Origin: Rhodovastum sp963804495
GTDB taxonomy: Bacteria > Pseudomonadota > Alphaproteobacteria > Acetobacterales > Acetobacteraceae
Length of the DNA: 64,000 nucleotides
Direction of reading: 5' to 3'
NCBI GenBank assembly: GCA_963804495.1
Contig: CAWDQN010000009.1
Coordinates: 124,001-188,000, forward strand
This document shows positions 52,005 through 59,883 of the stretch, piece by piece (position 1 is the stretch's first letter; every line of letters begins with the position of its first letter). The notes below the pieces were generated by a model that saw only the letters and a list, made by a program, of their open reading frames with translations, ran no database searches and was not told the origin of the DNA. Both the position numbers and the translations under genes were made by a program.

Positions 52005-53297
52005 TCAAACCGCCGCGATCGCCGAAGTCATGGCCGCGCTGCGGCGGCCGGCGAGGAAGGTCGCCAGCAAACCGCAGGCGGCGGCGAAGCTCAGCCACAG
52101 CCCGGCCATCGCGCGGTTGCCGGTTTCGTGGAACAGCGCCTGGGCGATCGCCGGCGTGTTGCCGCCGAAGATCGCGGTGGCCAGGCTGTAAGCCAGCGAG
52201 AACCCGACCGTCCTGACCGCCACTGGCATGATTTCGGTCAGATACACCACCATCGCGCCGTTGTAGCAGCCGTACAGGAACGACAGCCACAGCTCGACCG
52301 CCAGCATGCGCTCGAACGACGGCGCCTGCACCAGCCACCACAAGGCCGGATAGGCAGTGAGCAGAGCCAGCACCGTGCACGCATACAGCAACGGCGGCCG
52401 GCCGATCCGGTCCGACACCGCGCCCGCCACCGGCAGCCAGAACAGGTTGGAAATGCCGATACACAGCGTCACCAGCAGGCTGTCGGCGTCCGACAGCCGC
52501 AGCACCGTCCGCCCGAAGGTCGGCGTATAGGCGGTGATGAAGTAGAACGACACCGTGGTCATCGTCACCAGCAGCATGCCGATGGCCACGATCCGCCAGT
52601 TTTCGGTCATCGAGGCGAAGATTTCGCGCAGCGACGGGTGATGCGTGCGCGCGGCAAACACCTCGGTCTCCTGCAGCGACCGGCGCAGCAGGAAGATCAG
52701 CGGAATGATCATGCAGCCGATCAGCATCGGAATGCGCCAGCCCCAGTCGGTCATCTGCGCGGGCGAGAATCGCGCGCTGAGAATCGCTCCCACCAGGGCC
52801 ACGAAAATCACCGCGATCTGCTGGCTGCCGGATTGCCAGGCCACATAAAACCCTTTGTTCCCGGGCGTGGCGATTTCCGACAGATACACCGACACCCCGC
52901 CCAGCTCGACCCCGGCCGAGAACCCCTAAATCAACCGCCCGAGCACCAGCAGCAGCGGCGCGAAATAGCCGATGGTCGCATAACCCGGGACCAGTGCGAT
53001 CGAGGCGGTGCCAACCGACATCAGCGCCAGCGTCAGCAGCAGCCCGCGCCGCCGCCCGAACCGGTCGACATAGGCGCCCAGCACCATGGCGCCGATCGGG
53101 CGCATCAGGAACGCCAGCGCGAAGGTCATCAACGACTGCATCAGCGAGGCGAATTCGTCGGTGCTCGGAAAAAACGCCTGCCCGATCGCGCTGGCGTAGT
53201 AGCCGAACACAAAAAAATCATACATCTCCAGGAAGTTGCCGCTGGAGACGCGGATCACCGCCTTGATCTTCTCGCGCCGTTCGGCGGGCGTCAGCAT
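52005..53297 (-). pseudogene. MHS-family MFS transporter interrupted by an amber codon
   Basis: Reading continuously gives a 430-residue twelve-helix transporter of the metabolite:proton symporter type. NFLEMYDFFVFG at the N terminus, RPIGAMVLGAYVDRFGRRRGLL in the loop, then LGRLI-stop-GFSAGVELGGVSVYLSE. The family consensus at this point is RLIQGFSAG, so the TAG at 52926-52928 (minus strand) replaces a CAG glutamine codon by a single C-to-T change. The 123-residue N part alone cannot be a transporter. Substrate class: citrate, alpha-ketoglutarate or proline-betaine type. GGGAGGA precedes the start. Confidence 0.8.
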
Positions 53298-53501
53298 GGA
53301 CCGGTTCCTCCCTGTTTCTGGCCGTTAGGACCGATCTTCGCGCGGCCGGCCCAGCGCCGCCAGGGGCTTCTTGGACCCGTCGGCACCCGCACGGACCGCA
53401 CGTCTGGCATGTGCGCCATTCGGATCACCGGCCCGGCATCAGGAGCGTTTCTTGCGTTGCCCGCCGCACGCGGATCGTCCGCGACGGAGGCAACTGTAAT
53501 C

Positions 53502-53909
53502 ATGCACGACATCATCCCGTCATCCGACAAAATACTGTCGCAGACCGACCCAGTTCTGTCGGAGCTCGCGACCTGTCGTATCTGCACGGTCAAGGTGATG
53601 ACCCTTTGTTACCCACGGGCCTGGTGGTTCCGGCCGCTGCGCGAGGTTCTTGCCACCGGCATCCGGGTCTTCGCCTTGTTCTATCCGGTGCCGGAAGAAG
53701 CCTATGCGGCGCGCTCGCCGCTCTGCCATGGCTGCCTGCGGTTCCGCAAGAACGCGGTGCGCCAGGGCTCGCCCTTGTTCCGCTGGCTCGACGCATGGTT
53801 GAACCCGCGCTTCAACCGGCTACGGGATTCGCTGCTGACGCCGCACGAGCTTGACCATGCACGCGAATTCGCCCGCCGCGCCGCCGATCCGGGGTTCCAG
53901 GGCTGGTAA
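53502..53909 (+). CDS. Small Cys-rich hypothetical protein
   Basis: A 135-residue soluble protein. Four cysteines in two CxxC pairs, C25-RI-C28 and C75-HG-C78, plus C36, suggest a zinc or iron-sulfur site. LCYPRAWWFRPLREVL and RFRKNAVRQGSPLFRWLDAW are strongly basic and aromatic. GGAGG eleven bases upstream. Convergent with modC. I do not know the family; its place next to the molybdate genes may be chance. Confidence 0.62.
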   Translation: MHDIIPSSDKILSQTDPVLSELATCRICTVKVMTLCYPRAWWFRPLREVLATGIRVFALFYPVPEEAYAARSPLCHGCLRFRKNAVRQGSPLFRWLDAWLNPRFNRLRDSLLTPHELDHAREFARRAADPGFQGW

Positions 53910-53996
53910 CCGGCCTGTCGCCTTTGTCGTAAAGGCCACGTCATGTCCGATTGGATATAACGCATCTCGGAGATAACGAATCGGAGCGGCCGGTGG

Positions 53997-55097
53997 TTAC
54001 CTGCGGCCGCCGCCGAGAATCTCGACCGACATCGACTTTATCAAGGCGGCGACCGGGGTTCCGGGCGCCAGTCCCAGCCGCGCGATCGCATCAGGCGTGA
54101 CGCGCGCCAGCAACGACCCGCCGCCGGGCGCGACCTCGACCAGCACCGCCCGGTGGTCAGGGTCGGCGGCGATCGCCCGCACCATCCCCGGCAAAACGTT
54201 GTGCAGGCTGAGCGCGCCGTCCAGGAGGCCTGCGTCGCAGCGGGCCAGAATGACCTCGCGCGCCGGAACCCGGACGCGGACCTCCGCCCGCTCGGGCAAA
54301 TCCGCTTGCGGAACCCACAGCGGCGTCGGGCCCCAGTCCAGGCGCGTGAGTTGCCGCGCCGGATCGTGCGCGCCGACACGGCAGGCCAGCACCGCCCCGG
54401 CATCGTCGCGCCGCGCCAGCGGCAGGTCGGCGCGCGCCGAGATTTCGGCCACCGGCCCGGCCGCGAGAACCGATCCCGCCTCGAACAGAACAACCGAATC
54501 GGCAAGCTGCAGCAGTTCGTCGAGCGAATGCGTGACATACAGCACCGGCAGCCGCAGCGCCGTCTTGAGACGCGCCAGAAACGGCAGGATCTCGGACCGC
54601 CGCGCCGCGTCCAGACTGGCCAGCGGCTCGTCCATCAGCAGCAGTTGCGGCTGGCGGAGCAGCGCCCGCCCGATCGCCACCCGTTGGCGCTCGCCGCCCG
54701 AGAGCGTGTTCGGACGTTGCGCCAGCAGGGCGGCGATGCCCAGCAGGTCCACCACCTCCTCGAAGTCGATCTGCCGCTCGCGGGTCCGCCGCATGCCGAA
54801 GGTCAGGTTGTTGCGCACGGACATATGCGGAAACAGGCGCGAATCCTGAAACACCAGCCCCACCCGGCGCCGCTCCGGCGGCAGCCAGATTCCGGCCCGC
54901 GTGTCCACCAGCACCTCGTCGCCGATGGCGATCCTGCATTCATCCGGCCGCAGCAGTCCCGCCGCGGCGATGATGGCGGTCGACTTGCCCGATCCGGACG
55001 GGCCGAACAGCACGGTCACGCCCGGGCTCGGAACCGTGAAGTCGACCTTGATGTCGATGGCAGGAAACCGGTGCCGCAACGCAACGCTGAGCCTCAT
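53997..55097 (-). CDS. modC: Molybdate ABC transporter ATP-binding protein
   Basis: A 366-residue ATPase: Walker A GPSGSGKST (about 33-41), signature LSGGERQRVAIGRALL, Walker B LLLMDEPLASLD and switch His in YVTHSLDEL. The C-terminal third is a TOBE/MOP molybdate-sensing domain (HNVLPGMVRAIA, LLARVTPDAIARLGLAPGTPVAALIKSMSVEI), the ModC layout. Start overlaps the modB stop (ATGA). Powers molybdate import. Confidence 0.94.
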   Translation of the reverse strand: MRLSVALRHRFPAIDIKVDFTVPSPGVTVLFGPSGSGKSTAIIAAAGLLRPDECRIAIGDEVLVDTRAGIWLPPERRRVGLVFQDSRLFPHMSVRNNLTFGMRRTRERQIDFEEVVDLLGIAALLAQRPNTLSGGERQRVAIGRALLRQPQLLLMDEPLASLDAARRSEILPFLARLKTALRLPVLYVTHSLDELLQLADSVVLFEAGSVLAAGPVAEISARADLPLARRDDAGAVLACRVGAHDPARQLTRLDWGPTPLWVPQADLPERAEVRVRVPAREVILARCDAGLLDGALSLHNVLPGMVRAIAADPDHRAVLVEVAPGGGSLLARVTPDAIARLGLAPGTPVAALIKSMSVEILGGGRR

Positions 55098-55780
55098 CGG
55101 CCGAGGGCCGCATTGAGCCGCCGTCCCGCCCATTCCGACAGCAGCAATCCGATCAGCGCCAAGCTGAGCGACACGGCGGACAACTGGGCCGCCTTCGCTT
55201 CGCCGCCCGGAACCTGCAGCGCCGCATAGATCGCCAATGGCAGCGTCTGCGTCTCGCCCGGGATATTGGCGGCGAACGTGATCACCGCACCGAATTCGCC
55301 CAGGCAGGTCGCATACGCAACAATCGCGCCCACCAGGATCCCTGGCGATGCCAGCGGCAAGGTAATGTTCACCAGCCGGTCAAGCCGCCCGGCCCCGAGC
55401 GTGCGCGCCGCCTGTTCCAGCCCCGCGTCGGCCGCCTCCAGCGACAGGCGCACCGCGCGGACCATGACCGGAAACACCATCACCGCGCAGGCGAGCGTGG
55501 CGCCGGCGGCGGTGAACACCAGCCTGATGCCGAACCAGTCGTGCAGCAGCGCGCCGACCGGCCCGCGCACGCCGAACAGCACCAGCAGCAGCCAGCCGGT
55601 TACCACCGGCGGCAGCACCAGCGGCAGATGCACGAAAGCATTCAGCACCGACCGGCCGGGAAACCGGCTGCGCGCCAGCACCCAGGCGGTGCCGATGGCC
55701 ACCGGCAAGGCGAAGCCGACCGCATGCGCGGCGATCGACAGCGTCAGCCGGACGGCCTGCCACTCTTCCGGGCTGAGGAT
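55094..55780 (-). CDS. modB: Molybdate ABC transporter permease
   Basis: About 228 residues counting homology upstream. The permease core, LPLVLPPVVTGWLLLVLFGVRGPVG and LEQAARTLGAG (EAA loop), GEFGAVITFAANIPGETQTL, is standard ModB. The usual N-terminal LSPEEWQAVRLTL block is encoded at about 55710-55777, yet no ATG, GTG or TTG precedes it in frame: the modA stop TAG lies in the same frame and the first plausible codon is ATC at 55780, with GGAG 12 bases upstream. Either an AUC start or a shorter TTG start at 55708 that loses part of helix 1. Confidence 0.85.
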   Translation of the reverse strand: MLSPEEWQAVRLTLSIAAHAVGFALPVAIGTAWVLARSRFPGRSVLNAFVHLPLVLPPVVTGWLLLVLFGVRGPVGALLHDWFGIRLVFTAAGATLACAVMVFPVMVRAVRLSLEAADAGLEQAARTLGAGRLDRLVNITLPLASPGILVGAIVAYATCLGEFGAVITFAANIPGETQTLPLAIYAALQVPGGEAKAAQLSAVSLSLALIGLLLSEWAGRRLNAALGR

Positions 55781-55786
55781 CGCCGC

Positions 55787-56536
55787 CTACTCCACGCGGA
55801 AGCCGTATTTGACGAACACCGCGCGGGCCTGCGGACCGGCGAGGAAGCCCAGCAGCGCCCGGGCCTCCGGTGTGTCGCCGGCCTTGGTCACCGCGAACGG
55901 ATAGGTGATCGGGTCATGACTGTCCGCCGGGAACGTGCCGGCGACGGCCACGGCTTTGCTCACGGCGGCATCGGTGCTGTAGACGATTCCCACCGGCGCC
56001 TCGCCGCGCTCCACCAGCAGCAGTGCCGAGCGCACGTCGTCCGTCCGCGCCAGCCGCGTCGCCACCGAGTCCCACACGCCCAGCTTTTTCAGCGCCTGTT
56101 CGGCGTAGATTCCGACCGGAACATGCGCCGGATCGCCGGTGGCGATGCGCCCCTTGGCGCCAAGCAGGCCGGCGAGGTCGAAGCCGGGAGCGATCCGGAT
56201 GCTCACCTTCTTGTCGGCCGGAACGATGAGCACCAGTTCGTTGCCCAGCAGGTCCTTGCGGGTGTCGGCGGCGATCAGGTTGCGCGTCGCCAGGTAATCG
56301 ACCCATTTCTCGTCGGCCGAGGCGATCACATTGGCCGGCGCGCCCTGCTCGATCTGCCGCGCGAGCGTCGAGCTCGACCCGAACGACTGCCGCAGCGCCG
56401 GATGCCCTGCCTGCTGCCAGAGCCCAGAGATATCCTTCATCGCATCGGTCAGGCTCGCCGCGGCGAACACCGTAAGCTCCTGCGCGCTGGCGGACATGGG
56501 CAGCAGCAGCAGGAGGAGCAGGAGAAATCGGCGCAT
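55787..56536 (-). CDS. modA: Molybdate-binding periplasmic protein
   Basis: A 249-residue binding protein with a leucine-rich signal peptide (1-19, A-S-A-Q). FAAASLTDAMKDI (loop holding molybdate serine), GSSSTLARQIEQGAPANVIASADEKW, and VGIVYSTDA (tyrosine/aspartate contact) match ModA. Binds molybdate or tungstate in the periplasm. AAAGGAAG precedes ATG 56536. Second gene after modE with 35 bases between. Confidence 0.94.
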   Translation of the reverse strand: MRRFLLLLLLLLPMSASAQELTVFAAASLTDAMKDISGLWQQAGHPALRQSFGSSSTLARQIEQGAPANVIASADEKWVDYLATRNLIAADTRKDLLGNELVLIVPADKKVSIRIAPGFDLAGLLGAKGRIATGDPAHVPVGIYAEQALKKLGVWDSVATRLARTDDVRSALLLVERGEAPVGIVYSTDAAVSKAVAVAGTFPADSHDPITYPFAVTKAGDTPEARALLGFLAGPQARAVFVKYGFRVE

Positions 56537-56571
56537 CGGCGGCTTCCTTTCAGCATGCAAACGGGCGTGGC

Positions 56572-57378
56572 TCAATCGACCGCCAGGATCACGTGCGCGG
56601 CGTCGAACAGCGCGATCACCGCGACTCCTTCCTGCAGTCCGAGCGCATCGGCGCTGTGGCGGGTAATCACCGAGGTCAGCGTCTTGCCATCGCCGATATC
56701 GATGACGATTTCGCTGTTGACCCCCCCGTCTACCCGATCGAGCACCGTGCCCGGCACAAGGTTGGCAACCGACAGGCGCGGCGCCTCCTCGGCGCGGGCG
56801 AGAATCACGAACGACGACTTGATCAGCGCGACCACGTCCCGCCCGCAAGCCAGCCCCAACTCATCGACGCTGTGGCTGGTGATCACGGCGACGATGCTGC
56901 TGGCGGCGGTGACGCGCAGCGTCACTTCGGCGTTGACCGCGGCGCTGGTGATGTCGGTCACCCGGCAATGCAGGGCGTTGCGGGCGCTGGTTTTCATGGC
57001 GACATTCCAGAACAGCAGATCGATCGGCGCCTCGGCGTCATCGCGGCCGATGGCGGCGGAGATCTCGGTCAGCTTCGCCTCCAGCCGGCGGAACGCGGCG
57101 ATCAGGCGAATCCCGCTTTCGGTCAGGGTAGCGCCGCCGCCGCCGCGCCCGCCGGACTGGGCCAGCAGCGCCGGCGCTGGCAGCAGGTTGTTGACCGCGT
57201 TCAGCCCGTCCCAGACCGCCTTGTAACTATAGCCGAGCGCTTTCGCTGCCGCGGTGATGCTGCCATGGGCGCCGACCGCTTCGAGCATGGCGATACGGTC
57301 GCGCCCGACCGGCAACTGGCCGGCACCACGCAACGCCAGGATTGCCTCGGGGCTGGGGGCCTGGGCATCGGTCGTCAT
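56572..57378 (-). CDS. modE: Molybdate-responsive regulator ModE
   Basis: A 268-residue regulator. N-terminal winged helix (about 25-120) with RIAMLEAVGAHGSITAAAKALGYSYKAVWDGLNAVNNLL, then two TOBE/Mop molybdate-binding repeats (ARNALHCRVTDITS, SVANLVPGTVLDRV). Dimeric ModE with molybdate represses mod genes. Its start codon lies inside a perfect 9-7-9 inverted repeat (57373-57397) of ModE-box type, so autoregulation is likely. First gene of modE-modA-modB-modC. Confidence 0.94.
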   Translation of the reverse strand: MTTDAQAPSPEAILALRGAGQLPVGRDRIAMLEAVGAHGSITAAAKALGYSYKAVWDGLNAVNNLLPAPALLAQSGGRGGGGATLTESGIRLIAAFRRLEAKLTEISAAIGRDDAEAPIDLLFWNVAMKTSARNALHCRVTDITSAAVNAEVTLRVTAASSIVAVITSHSVDELGLACGRDVVALIKSSFVILARAEEAPRLSVANLVPGTVLDRVDGGVNSEIVIDIGDGKTLTSVITRHSADALGLQEGVAVIALFDAAHVILAVD

Positions 57379-57397
57379 ATAGCCGGATTATATGACG
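57373..57397. promoter_or_regulatory. ModE box overlapping the modE start
   Basis: CGTCATATA-N7-TATATGACG, a perfect inverted repeat with nine-base arms. It resembles the ModE consensus (CGnTATATA ... TATATAnCG). The modE ATG (57376-57378, minus strand) is inside the left arm, so bound ModE would block the transcript's 5' end. Confidence 0.78.
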
Positions 57398-57444
57398 CTG
57401 CCCCCGGTTGCAACGGCGGTGCTGGGACGTCGGGTAAAAGAAGC

Positions 57445-57499
57445 AAGGCCAGGGCTCTGCCCTGGACCCGCCAAGGGCCGAGAGGCCCTTGGAACCCAT
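57445..57499. repeat. Partial palindromic repeat
   Basis: AAGGCCAGGGCTCTGCCCTGGACCC-type left arm followed by AAGGGCCGAGAGGCCCTTGG hairpin and AACCC. Half element of the dispersed family, located past the mop stop and before modE. Confidence 0.7.
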
Positions 57500-57541
57500 T
57501 GCTTTTCCCGGCCGCCCCGTGGCCGCCGGAGCGGCGGCGTC

Positions 57542-57748
57542 TTACTTGCCGATGATCACATCCGACGATTTGATAATGGCCGAAACCTTGTCGCCGACTG
57601 CCAGGGCCAGGTCCTCCGCCGCGTCGTTGGTGATCGAGGAGGTCACGTGATGGCCGCCGGGCAGGGCAATCTTCACCGTGGTGGTCACGGCGCCCTTGTG
57701 CAGGCTTTCGACCGTGCCGGCGAGGATATTGCGTGCGCTGAGCTTCAT
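57542..57748 (-). CDS. mop: Molybdenum-pterin binding protein (molbindin)
   Basis: A 68-residue single Mop/TOBE domain: MKLSARNILAGTVESLHKGAV at the start, VTSSITNDAAEDLALAVGD, and VSAIIKSSDVIIGK at the end. Hexameric molbindins store cytoplasmic molybdate. AAGGAA lies 12-16 bases upstream. A second ModE-type box lies 113 bases further upstream. Confidence 0.92.
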   Translation of the reverse strand: MKLSARNILAGTVESLHKGAVTTTVKIALPGGHHVTSSITNDAAEDLALAVGDKVSAIIKSSDVIIGK

Positions 57749-58135
57749 ATGAAGGGTTCCTTGATTTGTGGCCGCAAAGGCGGCGCCCCTGCTCAACACA
57801 GAATGGTGCAACATCCCGGGTGCCGCAAGGGCGCTCTGGTAATGGCGCCCCTGCTGCTGGCGTAATACAGGGTTAATACATAGCGGAATACAGCATCCCG
57901 CTGCTCATATCGCTCACCCACCTGTCCCGCGACCGTTCGGCGCCATGAAACAACCAAGCATACGAGCAGGTTATCGATACGTGCGTGGGCGGCGCGGCAG
58001 CGGTGAGCGGCGTGCGATAAGATTCCCTTGACACCGAAAGGGTTCATCAAGCCAGTCTCGCCGGTCAGGTCATGCCGTCGAATCAGGCGCGGGCCAGGCT
58101 GTCCACCTCCTTTCCGGTCAGTCCATCAAATCCGC
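57749..58135. other. Region between mop and the sugar operon
   Basis: About 390 bases between divergent mop and the transketolase gene. It holds a ModE-like box (57861-57885) and a relatively AT-rich stretch around it suited to the mop promoter. Toward the right, TTGACAC at 58029-58035 could be a -35 element for the rightward operon. No small gene seen. Confidence 0.45.
57861..57885. promoter_or_regulatory. Second, degenerate ModE box upstream of mop
   Basis: CGTAATACA-N7-TACATAGCG: same 9-7-9 geometry as the modE-start box and seven of nine matches per arm to CGTTATATA / TATATAACG. It is 113 bases upstream of mop on the minus strand. Weaker inverted symmetry than the first site. Confidence 0.5.
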
Positions 58136-58978
58136 ATGTCCGCAAGTGGCCCCGAAACGCTCCCGGACCAGCCCGAGGTCATGCCCGGCGCGCGCCCTTC
58201 GCCGGGGCTGTCGCCGGCGCTGCTGGAGGCGGCGCGCCGGCGCCTGCTGCACATGCACTGGCGCAGCGGCGTTGGCCATCTCGGCGGCAATCTGTCTTGC
58301 CTCGATGCCATGATGTTGCTGCACCATGACCTGATCGGACCGCAGGACCGGTTCATCCTGTCCAAGGGGCACGCGGCCGGGGCGTACTACGTCACCCTCT
58401 GGTCGCTCGGGGCGCTCACCGAAGCCGATCTCGACAGCTTCCACCGGGACGGCACGCGCCTTGCTGGCCACCCGCCGGCGCGCGGCCTGCCGTCGATCCT
58501 GTTCTCCACCGGCAGCCTCGGCCATGGACTGCCCCTGGCCGCCGGTCTGGCCCTGGCGGCCCGCCTGCAGGGATGCGCCCGTCGGGTGTTCTGCCTGACC
58601 TCGGACGGCGAGTGGCAGGAGGGTTCCACCTTCGAGGCGCTGATTTTCGCCGCCCATCAGAACCTCGCCAACCTGATCATTCTGGTCGACCATAACCGGC
58701 TGCAGGGCTTCGGCAGCACCGCCGAGGTGGCCTCCATGGACCCGCTCGGCGCAAGGCTCGCGGGGTTCGACGTCGAACTGCGCGACTGCGACGGTCACGA
58801 CCTGCAGTCGTTGCGGGCAGCACTTGGCCCGCAGGGCAACCGTCCGGCGGTCGTCATCATGCGCACCACCAAGGGCCGCGGCGTGCCGGGGCTGGAGGGG
58901 CGCATGGAGTCGCACTACCTGCCGCTCACCGAGGCGCAGTACCAGGGCGCGCTGGCCCGGCTTGGCCCGCCCGCATGA
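58136..58978 (+). CDS. Transketolase N-terminal (TPP-binding) subunit
   Basis: A 280-residue half transketolase. LSKGHAAGAYYVTLW (about 80-95), STGSLGHGLPLAAG, and the thiamine-diphosphate motif SDGEWQEGSTFEALIFAAHQNLANLI match TktA N-terminal subunits. Split transketolases transfer a two-carbon unit in sugar clusters rather than central metabolism. ATG 58136 lacks a good Shine-Dalgarno; 58181 is an alternative. Start of an operon with four-base overlaps. Confidence 0.9.
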   Translation: MSASGPETLPDQPEVMPGARPSPGLSPALLEAARRRLLHMHWRSGVGHLGGNLSCLDAMMLLHHDLIGPQDRFILSKGHAAGAYYVTLWSLGALTEADLDSFHRDGTRLAGHPPARGLPSILFSTGSLGHGLPLAAGLALAARLQGCARRVFCLTSDGEWQEGSTFEALIFAAHQNLANLIILVDHNRLQGFGSTAEVASMDPLGARLAGFDVELRDCDGHDLQSLRAALGPQGNRPAVVIMRTTKGRGVPGLEGRMESHYLPLTEAQYQGALARLGPPA

Positions 58979-59883
58979 GGGCGGAACTCTGCGCCGCCCT
59001 GGTCGCCCGCGCGGCCCGGCCGGACATGGTGTTCCTGACCGGCGATCTCGGCTTCATGGCGCTGGAACCGTTGCGCGAGCGCCTGGGGCCGCGCTTCATC
59101 AACTGCGGCATCGCCGAGCAGAACATGGTGGGCGTCGCCGCCGGTCTGGCGCGCGAGGGGCTGGAGGTCTGGGTCTATTCCATTGCCCCGTTCTGCTACG
59201 CCCGCGCCTTCGAGCAAATCCGCAACGATGTCTGCCTGCACGGATTGCCGGTCCGTCTGCTCGGCAATGGCGGCGGCTATGGCTATGGCGTGATGGGGGC
59301 CACCCACCACGCGCTGGAGGATTACGGCGCCCTGCTGACCCTGCCTTGCATGACCGCCTATGTGCCGGCCTTCAACGACGACGTGGCCGCGGTCGTCGAG
59401 CGGGCCGCCGCCGCCGGGCCTGCCTATATCCGGCTGGGCCGCGGCGAGCTTCCCGCCGGTGCCGTGCTGCCGGCCTACGCGCCCTGGCGCCGCCTGGCCG
59501 CGGGTGACGGGCCGGTGGTCGTTGCGGCGGGACCGCTGGCCGGCACGGCGATGCAAGCGCTCGCCGGCCTGGCGTCCGTGCGTCCCGAGCTGTGGGTGGC
59601 CAGCGAACTGCCGCTGACCTTCGCCCCCCCGCCGGACGAACTCGCCGGCCGCATCGCCGCCGTCAGAACGCTGTGCGTCATCGAGGAGCATGTCGCCCAG
59701 GGCGGCGTCGGCGCCATGCTGGCCGTCTGGACACTGACGCAGGGACTCGCCCTGCGCGGCTTTCGCCATTTGCACGCGCGCGGCTATCCCTCCGGGCTTT
59801 ACGGCTCGCAGGGCTTCCACCGGCGCGAGAGCGGGCTCGACGCGGACTCGATCCGCAACGCCGTGCTGGCCCTGTCGGCATGA
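58975..59883 (+). CDS. Transketolase C-terminal subunit
   Basis: A 302-residue partner: pyrimidine-binding domain with FINCGIAEQNMVGVAAGLAREG (catalytic Glu), GGGYGYGVMGATHHALEDYG, PAYIRLGRGE, then the C-terminal domain from about 180. With the previous gene it makes a whole transketolase heterotetramer. ATGA overlap with both neighbours. Confidence 0.91.
   Translation: MRAELCAALVARAARPDMVFLTGDLGFMALEPLRERLGPRFINCGIAEQNMVGVAAGLAREGLEVWVYSIAPFCYARAFEQIRNDVCLHGLPVRLLGNGGGYGYGVMGATHHALEDYGALLTLPCMTAYVPAFNDDVAAVVERAAAAGPAYIRLGRGELPAGAVLPAYAPWRRLAAGDGPVVVAAGPLAGTAMQALAGLASVRPELWVASELPLTFAPPPDELAGRIAAVRTLCVIEEHVAQGGVGAMLAVWTLTQGLALRGFRHLHARGYPSGLYGSQGFHRRESGLDADSIRNAVLALSA

Noticed and set aside
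52926..52928. TAG as a recoded (pyrrolysine) codon
   Set aside because: Single case, no pyl genes in view, glutamine at this place in the family is one mutation away, and other genes (modA) use TAG as a stop.
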